Assembly (NCBI GenBank): GCA_033980235.1
Contig: CM067066.1
Span: 26,424,476-26,488,475 of the forward strand
Direction of reading: 5' to 3'
Source: Diadema setosum
Lineage: Eukaryota > Echinodermata > Echinoidea > Diadematoida > Diadematidae
DNA: 64,000 nt
The notes beneath the pieces were generated by a model. The model did no database searches and had not been told where the DNA came from. It was given only the letters and a program-made list of their open reading frames with translations. The position numbers were made by a program, and so were the translations under genes. Shown here one piece after another: positions 52,826-64,000 of the stretch (position 1 is its first letter; each line of letters starts with the position of its first letter).

Positions 52826-54025
52826 TGGTAATTTAACTCTGGCTGTCCGTCTGTTCAAGCACGGCTTATAACGGCGGCCCTCTGCATCATATATATATAT
52901 TATATATTGTACTGTGAATTAAGTCATTATTGGCCATATAAACATTTTGTATGTTATTTAACGTTTCATTTGTCTTTACATACAAAATATGACTTACTAT
53001 GTAATATGTCAATAATTTTCAGAATTGTATTTGTGTAATTAAACCTGCCTTTGTTACTTCTGTTATTCTGAAAGAAAATATGAAATGCAGAAAATAAAAT
53101 CTTTTCAAATATAAAATATATATAAAATATTTAATAAGATTCTTATTGGTCAAATTTCACTTAATGTGGGTCTTTGATGTGCTGGAAGAAATAAACATTG
53201 ATAGACATGAGGGAAAAAGATTTCGGACGGAATATTACATTCTCGTGAAATGGCGATTTTTCTTTGTTTTTTTTTTTACATTCAAACTTTATCAAGTTGG
53301 AATCAAATTGCGATACATCCTAAAGTGGATCACATTCCTCTTTTCTAATTTCACATAACTTTTCCTCTAGCCGTTATATCCCACTCCATTATATAAATAA
53401 GATTTATTTTTGACGGTCGCTTTGCACCTAAAGAAATTCTCGTTGTATTGTGAAACAGATCTTTTTCTCGTACATAATAATATTTGAATTCAAATTCAAG
53501 ATTAAGCTGAATATGAAATATAAAACTTTATATTACCTGGAAAGACTAGTGCTTGAGTCTTGTTAATGTTTATCTAATAATGTCATTTGTATGTTAATAT
53601 ATGAATCGGCAGTCTTTGAAAATTTGCCAAGTGTTAACCCGCACATTTCTTTTTTGCTTTGTATATGTCTTGATTGACGAAATCCGGACATCTAGAAAAT
53701 AAGATAAAGATCACGTAAAAACAGACTGTAGCATATTACAAAATTCACACATAAAAAAAGAAGAAGCCATCGAAAAAAAAAAAAAAAAAAAAAAAAAGCT
53801 TTGGGACTACAGGTATGTATGTGCAAGGAGAGTTACGTGACGAGAAAATCCACACCATCTTCGCATAAACCTCTATCATCTAGCAATGATGCAACGAAAT
53901 CAATGAAACAACGAACTTACACCAGTCAAAATCTGAGCTGTTTTTGTTTTTGTTTTTGTTTTTTGTTTACTTAAAATTAACCGACTGCATATTCATGCAG
54001 ATTCCTATCTGCAGTTTAGAAGGCC
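52826..54025. other. AT-rich non-coding stretch
   Basis: Nothing recognised apart from an A25 run (53774-53798), which could be the end of a retroposed copy, and GTTTTT repeats near 53940. Confidence 0.5.
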
Positions 54026-54027
54026 TA

Positions 54028-54473
54028 GTAATTCTCGGTATCGCCAATACCTAGGTACCGTGCGCAGAGCAGCGTTTTAGTTGCATTATGGGATAGCCCA
54101 GGAGACAAACTTGCCCCGGTTTTGGCTGCATATTATGCACTCAGGTCACGTTCCGTCTTACATCCAGGGGTATTTTGTTGAAGATTTCTTCGCTTTTCAT
54201 CATGTGACCAGCACATTGAAGCCTTGCAGTAGTGAACCATGACTCTAGCGATCGCAAATTAGTACAATTTTGATATTCTAAACTCCTTTTTTAAAGTTGA
54301 ATTTTAAGCGAAGAAGAGCAGACGAAAATTGCATTGAATTGCATGGGAACTAAGACACTCGCAAGATAACCATGGCATCCCACAGTGCATCAGTGACGGG
54401 GCTCTTTTTTTTATTTTTTTTTTAGCGTGCGCACAAGTTTTCTGCGCATTGGCGATATCGAGAAATCTGTTAC
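54028..54473. mobile_element. Candidate MITE / non-autonomous Tc1-mariner-type DNA transposon
   Basis: The two ends are imperfect inverted repeats. The left reads TAGTAATTCTCGGTATCGCC then AAT. The right, reverse-complemented, reads TAGTAACAGATTTCTCGATATCGCC then AAT. Further in, TTGCATTATGGGATAGCC pairs with GTGCACTGTGGGATGCC. TA dinucleotides flank both ends (54026-54027 and 54474-54475), as expected for Tc1/mariner target duplications. About 446 bp, no transposase ORF. The left arm has a 13-bp insertion relative to the right. Confidence 0.6.
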
Positions 54474-54475
54474 TA

Positions 54476-54884
54476 ACGTTTCAAAGGAATCGGATTTCAA
54501 AATCAGCTTCGTTAAATTATGTCAGTGTTATGGAATTATTTCCATCCTCGAAAATTAATATGAGACTGCATGATTTAGAACAAAAGTTCGTCCAATTTAA
54601 AATTTAAGCTGAAGATATTAAGTAAGGTCAATAATGAAAAAGTGAAAAAATATTAAAGTTATATAGATTCTTCTTCCGAAAACTTCTTTACTAGCCTCCT
54701 AACATATGCGGCGTCGTACCGGGAGCCCTAAAATTGACAAGCTTGGTCATCGATGTCCGATAACCGTAAACCAATGCAATCCCCTGGTAACCTTGGAAAG
54801 AAAGCTTGGCCTGACGATGGAATCGATATCTTTTCCTTCAGCCTATGCTGCGAGGTAAACGGTGGTAGGAAATACGTACAAGTA

Positions 54885-54925
<41 letters not shown>

Positions 54926-55593
54926 ATGTGTGTGGAGGAGAGAGAGTAAGAGAGAGTGAGAGAGAATAAAGTGAAATGTACAAGAGATGGTGTCAAAAGA
55001 TTGGAGCTTCATTCCTCATGACTCATCCTCGCCCATTGTTCCGATCTCGTTAATTATTAAAAGGTGTCGGCCTATTCGACAGGTGGCGACTTTCTCTACC
55101 CTCTTGTCACGAAATCATGGAGCGGTCGAAGAAACATTAATCGAAGACTGTGCTATCGATCACAAACGATCGATTTCGTCCAAGGAATGAACACCACGAC
55201 TGGGATTTATACGCTATACTGTATGTCCGTCAGAAAATCATTCCTCAGTTCACTACCTTCCCATCATGCACCATTAAGGAAAGAATGTCTCTTCTTGGTT
55301 GCTTCATGCGAAAGTACCCTTTTATTTTTTTTTTTAACTTCGTATTCTTTTTGTTGCAAATTTATGAAAAGCTTATCTTTGGCCTTCTTATTTGTTTTCG
55401 TTAATAATGCCCGTTGGGCAACATTAAGTTAACGTTTGAATAAGGAGAAGCATAGGTTTGAGAGTGATACTGTTGACTAAGTTGCCCATTTGAGTATCGG
55501 ATACTTTCAAGTGATTTGACGTAACAGGTGTTACTATCGACACTTCAGGGTATGATAATTGTAATCAAATAATGGCGTACCGTTATGGCCCGG

Positions 55594-55642
<49 letters not shown>

Positions 55643-56488
55643 TGGGTGTGTGTGTGTGTTTTATTCAACGAGAGCTTTCAGGTAATTTGAAATTAACAAA
55701 ATGTTTGTGTTCTTTTTTTTTTTTTATTCTGGAGGAACAGATGCCGACAATTAATGTCGTTTAATTATGTAAAGGAGTGGAAGCTTGAGGTCCCAGTTGA
55801 GTGAAAACCTAATCCAGCTTGCTAAAAGTATACTTTCCTAAATAATATCAATTGATATCGAACAAAGTGAACATCAGCAGTTTCACTGAAATGATAAAGG
55901 TGTAAGAATCGTACTGAACTTTAAAATGCCAACTCCCCCCCCCCCCCCGAATTGTAACGTGAGGGATATCATATAAACAAGTGTCACATTCAAATGATTA
56001 CAGATGTTTAGGCTTACTAGATCTTGGTTTTGTTTTATACAAAAAAGAAAAGAAGTTACAATTAATTTAGCAAATAAATATGTAAATGAGGGGATTTATA
56101 CTTGATGACACGAGAAATAGATAAATAGCACGTCAACATAATTATTGTATTTTGATAACATCACTCGTTGGTTTAAAAAAAAATCCATATGTTTTTTACA
56201 CGTGCATTACTTTAACCAAACGTTTAGCATTACGTGTTTGTGTGACTAAAATCTGCGTATTTAAGTAGATTTTAATATAGAGTGGATTTTTGCCTTAAAG
56301 TTACACGATTGTTTGGTTTATTTGTCCATACAAAAAGTTATCTAGAATTGCTTGAAAGCTTTTGAGGCAACTTCATTTCTTTATCAGAGTGTGGAAACAT
56401 ATTGTGTTTGAAGACGTATCAGAACTGGGAATAAGTAATTACACATAAATACAAAAGGGCGAATCTGATAAAACTTTTTTTTTAAAGC

Positions 56489-56519
<31 letters not shown>

Positions 56520-56863
56520 TGTGTGTAATGCACTCATTTGATCAATTTGAATAATATGTTTTAAGAGTTAATGTATACATTGTAGCAGATCGCATGCATC
56601 TGTATGAATTCTTTCTTTGCATGCTTGAATTAATGTGATCAAGCAACATTAATGAGTGGTCATGCGGCTGTTATACTTTCTTTAAAGTGTGTCTTTTTGA
56701 ATATGAGTTCTGTTTTATTGATCGAAATACAAAATTGATACCAAAAAAAAAATGCACAGTATTTTGTCCTAGTCTTGTGTCTATATGGTTTTCGCGTGGC
56801 TTAATCAAATTCACTGTTATCATGGTCATTGAATACATAAATGATGTAGACACGAAGATTAAC

Positions 56864-56907
<44 letters not shown>

Positions 56908-56990
56908 TACATCATGAAGAAACTGTTTCGGTACCTTAATTCTATATTATACATAGCTAAAATCCAACAGCCCTCTCCCCAGAGCCCAGA
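54476..56990. other. Non-coding stretch with GT and TA microsatellites
   Basis: No gene recognised. GT repeats at 54888-54925, 55596-55660 and 56488-56525, a C14 run at 55935-55948 and a TA repeat at 56867-56904 dominate. Confidence 0.5.
55596..55660. repeat. GT dinucleotide repeat
   Basis: About 30 GT units with two GGGT interruptions. Confidence 0.95.
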
Positions 56991-56999
56991 ATAACCGGG

Positions 57000-57700
57000 A
57001 AGCGAAGCGATCACATCGACAAGCGGATTAAATCCACTCTTTGAAGGGCTTCCCTCTTCAGTGAAAATATTTAGGGTGCTTCTCTCTTTTCTTTTCTTTT
57101 CTTTTTATACCTCGGGTGAAAAAGAGACCACCTCTTAGCTTTTGTAGCAGCGTTGTACTTGTCCATTCTCGGCCGGAGGGCTTTAGCCCCAGCCCGCTTT
57201 GAAGCCATAGATCTCGTTTTGAATAAAAAAGCAGCGCGTTACATGTTGGCACAACAGGGAAGTACACGAATAGTCGATGCGCGCCGAACAGTTAGCCCAA
57301 AGCCCCACGGTTTTTTGTTCTTCTCTCGTCCACCGAAAAAGTCCTGCATTCTTTTCAGGTCTCCGGATTAATCCGCTCTAATCTAGCAATGAATATCGAT
57401 TATCGATATTGAATTTCTAGACGAATTCCTTCAGCCAGCGCCCCCTTTTGAGTCCTTCTTGCTTTACTCATCACCTCGTAAAATAACGCCGTCACATCTC
57501 GATCCTCTTCACTTAGCTCCTTTCGCAATTCCTCGCGAAATAATGAGTCTCTACACATGTAGTATCGATTCAGAAATCCATTGGAATTTTCTCAACTCGC
57601 CATTCCCGCGATACTGGCATTATTGTGTGCCCGCCTTGTAAAATCGACGTTTTCCTTAGGAAACGCCGAGGATTACAGATGTACATTGATTTGGGGGATT
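57000..57700. promoter_or_regulatory. Candidate enhancer island with palindromic homeodomain motifs
   Basis: A repeat-poor, GC-richer block in the desert. It contains GGATTAAATCC (57025-57035), the perfect palindrome CGGATTAATCCG (57364-57375) and a nearby TAATCT (57379-57384). All fit the K50 homeodomain (Otx, Goosecoid, Pitx) core TAATCC/GGATTA. It also contains AATATCGATTATCGATATT (57392-57410), with two ATCGAT cores of Onecut type. About 33 kb upstream of the irx start. Enhancer function is inferred only from motif density. Confidence 0.35.
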
Positions 57701-59952
57701 TCTGACGTTTTTTGTCCCGAATTCCAGTAAAACCGGTCGATAGCTTGATCGACATTACCCACTTTCTTACCCAATTACACAAGCCTTTAACTGATCGCGA
57801 TGTGACGAAACTATTTCCAAGGTAAACATCACAAAATATTTTCTTAATATCTGTACATTTTCACTTCATAATTTGTGAGGAATCTATGATGATAGAAGCT
57901 CTAATGATTGTGTCCAGCAAATTCATGATCAGATACTACCTTCAGAGCCATCCGTTTAACCATTACGTTACATAAAGCGGAGTAATGAAATGAAAAAGAT
58001 AAAAATGAAGCAACAAGCTGCATCAGGAGTAAACATTTACTCTCCAAGAGCCCAAAGTGCACTTAAGTAGCCATCTCTGGACAAGCTATAAGAATACAAC
58101 ACGTACAGGCAACAAATGGTCCCAATTCTTGATTAGCAACTTGCAATTAGCAAATTGCAGTTAGGATGTGGATATTTACATGCTAAATTTACATCGCATT
58201 CCTCACTGGAAAATGTTAAGCATTTTTTTTTTTTTAGGTTCTGCCTTCCTTGTACAATCTTATGTGATGTACAACATGAAAAAGATGGAAAAGAAATGTT
58301 TTACAAACTTGAACTTGAACTTTAAGCATCGAGCTTTCAAATTGCAGCATTCAATATCAGAACATTCTAGAAGTATCGAATATATAATTTCAAAATACTG
58401 TTATGACACTTGTTGAATTATGTGGGATATTCAAAGCTTCCTCCCATTTAAGTGGGACAAAATGCCTGTTTAGCACGTACATCCCCACTGGGTGGATGAA
58501 CTGAGAATTATATAAGTATTTATATTCTCTTTTTTCAGTCCCAAGGGTATTTCTAAAAGAGAATAAAGGTACAAGAGACCACATAGCGTAAAAGACATTT
58601 GAAAACTAATACAATAAAGTGAAATGTGGAATGACTTGAGACCACAAGGAAACCTGCAGGCTTCATCGTCATTATCACTTATTGAATGAAATCAAATCAA
58701 ATGCAATTCAATTTAATCATACTTTATTTCCATCAAACAAGTGAAAATTAATGCTTAATACAAAATATACATTAACTTTGTCAGTTCATATTGTTAAATA
58801 ATTTGAAGGAAGTACAAGTGTCAAGTATAATACAAAGTATAAGTACGGATGATTAAATAGCGAGAAAGCAATGCACATGTTGCAATTGTAAGAAAATAAA
58901 TTAACACAAATACATGTATACTTACTTAGCTATGGAAAGATTATTACACACCGGCAAAAGTAGCTCGGGAAAAAAAAATCTTCAATTATAGAAGAATAAT
59001 ACATGTGATAGAACGTAAAGACACTAACATTGCATTAGGACTTGGCGAAACAAAGCCCCCAAATTATGGTCGACATAAGTTACAGTGTTTTAAAACCGAC
59101 AAATCTATGACAATACATGGGGTTGGAAGATCGAGCAATGCGAACTTACATTGGAACTTTAACTTCAAGTATATTGAGAAAACTTTGAATGCCTTCGCTT
59201 AGCAGTACAGACGTATTAAAGGGGAATACTCAAAACTGTATACACCAGATGGGTCATGACCGCCGTATCTGCAGGTCGTTGGCACCGATCTCGAAACCAT
59301 ACATTGCCCGGTAATATTACCATCTAACACTGATTTTGACCACTCTCACCCACTTTCTTCCTCTCTCTTTTTCTCCCTCCATCTCCCCACCCCCTCTCTC
59401 TTTCTATCCTTACACCCCACCCCCCTCTTTCTATGTAACTTTCAGATCCCCATCGTCATCACCGAAAAGTGGTATGTTGAAAGTATGATAGACTCTAACT
59501 CCACACCAATCATATGGCAGCATCGCCCCGGGGAGCTCCCTGGCATTCTTGACAAGAAATATTGTTTTGTCAAACAACGAGGAGTTGTACACTGTGGTCT
59601 CTGCTTGTGGAGTGCTGGGGGGCAAACTTGCCCCGTTTTCTCTTGGTCGAGAGAAGGGCGTGGTATGTCTCGTTACATTTTTCTCTTGTTGGCCTGTCGA
59701 TCTTTCTTAATGCCGGGTTTGTCTTTAAGGACTAGTATAAAAGTGTGCTCAAATCATCATTATCACGGTGCTTTGAAATTGCTTTCTCTACATACCCCCC
59801 CCCCCCCGCCTCTCTGTCTGTCTGTCTGTCCCTCAGATCTCCCCCCCCCCCCTCTCTCTCACACACATACACATACACACTCGCCTTCTCTCTCAGAAAG
59901 ATTATAGCAATTTCTATAGTGCCTGTTTGAAATAATATTTGACGTAAATTTT
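57701..59952. other. Non-coding stretch with a possible LINE-like tail
   Basis: No gene recognised. A minus-strand tail may lie at 58684-58760 (minus: GATGGAAATAAAGTATG, followed by a CAAAT/GATTT-type run). CT-rich and C-rich tracts occupy 59350-59430 and 59790-59890. Confidence 0.45.
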
Positions 59953-60240
59953 GAGGTTAAGGCCCTTTGCTCACGAAAAAGGGGCCATGGGTTCGAATCT
60001 CCGCACGGGGCTTACATCCTTGGACAATGACGATTCACTCATTGAGCTGCGTTCCTCTTGACCATGGAGAATAGATGGGGACTTTGGGCACTGGTGGGAT
60101 AATGATGGAGACAAGGCCGTCTGGTAGAACAATGCTTTCACTGAAGAGTCCGGTCTAGGTGAAAAACAAGTAAATAATGCGACGTTGTCATTCCTTCTGA
60201 GTAAACACCAGGAGTTCCAAACTCTACCGATGATCAACAG
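59953..60240 (+). mobile_element. tRNA-derived SINE (plus strand)
   Basis: It starts GAGGTTAAGGCCCTTTGC and has a good B-box, GGGTTCGAATCTCC, at about 59989-60002. The A-box region is degraded. A body of about 230 bp follows (GCACGGGGCTTACATCCTTGG and onward), with the GGCACTGGTGGGATAATG phrase common in such bodies. No tRNA cloverleaf can be closed. It differs in sequence from the SINE at 38 kb, so two families are present. Borders are approximate. Confidence 0.65.
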
Positions 60241-61719
60241 ATAGTTACTGTCACGCTAAGGTGAAAACAGAAGACACGGAGAAATTTCAATGGTAGTTAT
60301 GTTTGATCATGGTTTAATAGAAAGTCGTAGGTACATTCAAAACTTGAACTGCAACCAATTCAAATAGACCGTCACTTTAAAGAAATCACAAGTTTCAACA
60401 TTTAAGATATTATAATATGTAGATCTAATAATCTATGTATAGGCCCTACAATAATAGATGTGTGTGTGTGTCTTTGTGTATGATTGTTTGTACCTTATAC
60501 ATAATCATTCCATCTCGATTGTGTGCTGTTTTTAAACGTTTGTTGTTTTTGATGGCGCATTAATTCGTTAATAATTTATGCTCAATACATTTGCAAATAG
60601 AATGATGCCAGTCGGAAAAAGATTGTATTTCTTTCGTCTCTGAACAAAATACCATAGAGAAAAAAAGCAAACAAACAAACAAACACCTGATACGCTTCAT
60701 TTTCAAAATCCTTACATCAAAATTACAACAAACTTTAAAAAATAACAACAACTGCAAGCAAATTGTGTGACTGTAACTGTTTTTCTTCTACCCCCTCCCC
60801 TCCTCCACCAATGTAGGGGTTTCTAAAGTGAGCCCCGGTTTCCCTCCCTGTGGCATCTGCAAGGCGTAGGAGACAGTAAATCCGAAGTTTGTTTGGTTTT
60901 TCTTGCCGTTGGGATCTGACAGCCGAAGAAAAGGCAGCGAAAATATGCGCTAAAAATGAAAATGAAAAAAAAAAATGATTCTAGCGAAAATAGAATTCGG
61001 GCGACAGCCGCCACGCTGAAAGTGAGAGTATGCTCCTTGGCGCAGGAATTAGAAAAAGAATTAGAGAGATGGAGAGAGAGAGAGAGGGGGGGGGGGGGGG
61101 GGGGGGAGAGATTGAGAAGACCGGAAGAGTAAGGGGAGGAAGGAGATAGACAGAAGGTGAGAGATACAGTGAGGGGTTAATGTTGGAGGCTTCCAAATGG
61201 CCGAAATTTATCGAGGTGAATGTTACGGTGAATGCCTATCATAAGTGTGTTTTCTAGTACTACTTTTTACTCTATCTTTCTAGCAACTCATTGCTAACTG
61301 TGTGTATGCAATACAAACTTGAAGGAAAATTACATTATCTCTGAGGCACTAAGTTAAGGGAGGTGATTCACCTCCCCGATAAAAAGAAGATACGGTTTAG
61401 ACATCTTTATGTGTTAATTCCAACCATTTGTTAGATCCTGTTTGAATATAGCCGACAGTGCGTTTCAGTGGGGGACGAAACATTAAAACTCGTATCTCTA
61501 TCTTTTTTTTTTTAATGATTTTACTTTCTGATTACTGAAGACGTATTTGCAGTTGATACTGATTTAAAGAAAAATGGTGGAAAGGAAAAACAGGTGGAAA
61601 GGAAAAACTAAAATAAGGGGGTTGGGGTGTGGGGTATCCTACTTGTTAAGAATTTCTTTTCTGTGCTACAACTTGTTTTTCTGTAAATGTTCTTTACCAG
61701 AGGACCCACATTCTACAAG
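60241..61719. other. Non-coding stretch with GA/G21 tract
   Basis: No gene recognised. GA repeats pass into G21 (61070-61110). A 15-bp duplication of GGTGGAAAGGAAAAAC lies at 61575-61607. Confidence 0.5.
61086..61106. repeat. G21 homopolymer following a GA repeat
   Basis: Twenty-one consecutive G, the longest G/C homopolymer in the window. Confidence 0.9.
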
Positions 61720-61893
61720 CTTTGTCTTTTAATAGGTCCCTCCATTTTTTGCACTTTGCGTATTGTTCACTTTATTTCGATCATTTTAGTTTTTATGACA
61801 ATGTAAAATTACTATAAGGACGATAATTACTTTTTGAACTTGTATCAACTCGAATGTGCTATTGGAAATAAAATCTCATTTGAATTTGAATAA
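61720..61893 (+). mobile_element. Solo LINE-like 3' tail
   Basis: A 3'-UTR-like stretch ends CTATTGGAAATAAAATCTC, then ATTTGAATTTGAATAAG. The GGAAATAAA end and pentamer-like run match the other tails in the window. No coding remnant visible. Confidence 0.45.
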
Positions 61894-64000
61894 GATCTAT
61901 AATTATTGTTTGCTCTTTTTATTTTACAGTGTTTTGCTTACCTTACTCTCTGTTACCAAAGAAAGTGAAAAATATGTGCTCTTGTCGAAAAAATAATGAA
62001 ATTAATTTGAATCTAATTGAATATTGAATTTTCTCTTTTCATAATGATATTTCATATTTCAAACAAATCTATTTCATATAACCAAAAAAAAAAAAATCCT
62101 TTTGAGGAATTTACAGTTCAAAAGCGTTGCTTTTGCTCCGTATTTCCCAGGACATGACAATTTTGTCAGACTGCAGGAAGAATTGAACTAAATTTGATCT
62201 AAATAATTTAGCAAACAATTCTGCAAAACATTGTAGTGCATAATATTGGTATTGATACTGTGTGATATACAGTTAAAATGAAATAATTCATAGCTTAAGT
62301 TGAGGAGGTGAAATGGAATGAGATGATTATAAGAACACATAGGAGTGTTACGAATATTATGTTCGTGTGGCTGCTTTTGTTTTGTTACATAAATTGAAGC
62401 AAAAGAAAATATTCCAGAATTGAACATGCGCCATATTTGCCATTGATGTTAAATATGCTCAGTGTGCAGAATGGAATGAAGTAGGTTGAGACTCAAATTT
62501 GACCATGCAGTTAATGCAGACATATTGAAAGAAAAAAAAAAAACAACAGCAGAAATATTATAGAGAGAAAATATAAAAAGGAACGAAGAGTAAGACAAAC
62601 AGAGAAGTACATAGATAGCTAGCGAGCGAGAGAAAGAGAGAGAGAGAGAGAGAGAGATGAGAAGAGAAGATTATAAACTCAACGAGAGGTGGGAGGTCAG
62701 ACAAGTTCAACAGAGGTCGTTCCCAACCTCTTTATGACGTCGTTCTTTTCAGCTGTCTCTCACACACCCGTAAAAAAAGTGTCGCGTTGTTTAACAGCAA
62801 ACACACACAGACTTATACACACACGCATCAAAACTGATAAAAGCTTGATAATGAACTTGTAAACGAGTGCGAATCGTTCACCCTACATTTTGGGTCTATC
62901 AAAAAGCCGTCTACCGTTAAATAGTCCATTCATTTGTGCCATCTTTGTAACACCCGGCACAAAAAAAATAGACTTTCTTGATAATCCTCAGACAACAAAA
63001 AAAGTCTTTATCTTCCAAAAAAATCCCTCCAATATTTGACATTGATGAATGTCTCAATTACGGTTCCAAATGGCATAGAATATGAATTGAATAAGCCACT
63101 GCAATAATACACTAATCGTGCCTGAGCAAATCTCTCGTATTTGTTCTGCCCAGCCTTTTTCTTCTCAGTTTGAAAGGAAGAAAAAAGACCGCATATGTTT
63201 TTCTTCAGGTCTATCATGCCTCTCTATTGTCACCCTTAGCTTGAAAAAAAAAAGGGAGAGAGAGAGCGTCAGAAATTGAAACATTGTTCATTTTTTCCCC
63301 AAAGTTTAAAGCTAAAATTCAGATTAGTTCTGATATTTCTAAAAATGTACTGCATGTATGATGGCTGACACATACAAACACAAGCATACGTACCTTTGAA
63401 TACGTATATAAATGATTTGCCATTCATTACCATTTCTATTTTTCATTCTCTGTCTATTTTTCTTCTTGTTCCATCTTGTTTTCATATTCATATACTTGCC
63501 GTAATACATATAAGCGTTAGTAAAAGTTTACAAAAGTTTACAACCTTAAGGTCATTGGTCTCGAGCTTGACACCTATGTTCCTCCAAGTCGGTGACCTCA
63601 GCCAAGAGTTGACCACTTTGCTCCCATTTTTTTTTTCCACTTTTCACAGGGGTATCAGTTTGTTCTTCTCGGGGCGCACATTTTGCCCCCCCCCCCCTCC
63701 CCGCCCCCTCCTCGACCCCATTTCTTCTGTAACTCGGCGCTCCGAGTCCTGTCCTTATTCCCTTGCCAAGATGTCTTGACTGCTGCCACCCGAAAAGAAA
63801 ACACGCACTTCAATAAAAGCATCACATTCAGATGGCTCAGAATGTTTGCCCCTTAGCAGGCGAAATTTGTTTTGTTTTGTTCTGTTTTGTTCTGTTCTGC
63901 TGTGTTTTGTTCTGTTCAGCTGTTGGTCGAAAGGGTCACACCGAGACCGAGGAGGTAGCGAGAGGACAAGAGGATCCTTCCAAAGGGCACGAGGGGTAAG
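61894..64000. other. AT-rich non-coding right end of the window
   Basis: No gene recognised. A GA repeat (62628-62656), a C12 run (63686-63697) and an imperfect TGTTT/TGTTC pentamer tract (63871-63920) are present. Confidence 0.5.

Noticed and set aside
53774..53798. A25 run as the tail of a processed pseudogene
   Set aside because: No gene-derived sequence was recognised upstream and no flanking duplication was seen.
59953..60010. tRNA gene on the plus strand
   Set aside because: Only the B-box is good and no cloverleaf can be formed. It is the head of a SINE.

Overview
This is eukaryotic, animal genomic DNA. It is AT-rich, carries long introns, and is dense in microsatellites and retroelement debris. 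The only gene I can fully support is an Iroquois-class (Irx) TALE homeobox gene on the minus strand. Its coding sequence runs from an ATG at 23854 down to a stop at 1834, in 8 exons. All seven introns are GT-AG and every exon phase joins without a frame break, giving a 593-residue protein. The Irx sequence style, several exact copies of TAGGCCTA and the CR1-like LINE and tRNA-SINE debris suggest a marine invertebrate deuterostome, perhaps an echinoderm. That taxonomic reading is an inference.

Layout: 1-1833 is the 3' UTR or downstream flank of irx. 1834-23854 is the irx coding span, with introns of 268 bp to 8.1 kb. 23855-24960 is the 5' UTR and a GC-richer putative promoter with CCAAT boxes and an inverted pair of CRE-like sites. 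24961-64000 is about 39 kb of gene desert upstream of irx.

The desert holds tandem arrays (29.15-29.28, 29.86-30.06, 30.13-31.64 and 39.69-40.42 kb), two 5'-truncated non-LTR (CR1/L2/Jockey-like) retrotransposon ends (41.98-42.72 and 51.73-52.82 kb), several solo LINE-like 3' tails, two tRNA-derived SINEs (about 38.0 kb on the minus strand and 60.0 kb on the plus strand), and a candidate 446-bp Tc1/mariner-type MITE with TA target duplications (54.03-54.47 kb). Between them lie short GC-richer islands, one with palindromic Otx/Gsc-type and Onecut-type motifs (57.0-57.4 kb). These are plausible long-range irx cis-regulatory elements.

No rRNA, bona fide tRNA gene, CRISPR array, operon or second convincing protein gene was found. 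I see no evidence for a wholly new biological system. The most useful leads are the complete irx gene model, the candidate regulatory sites and the uncatalogued-looking repeats.
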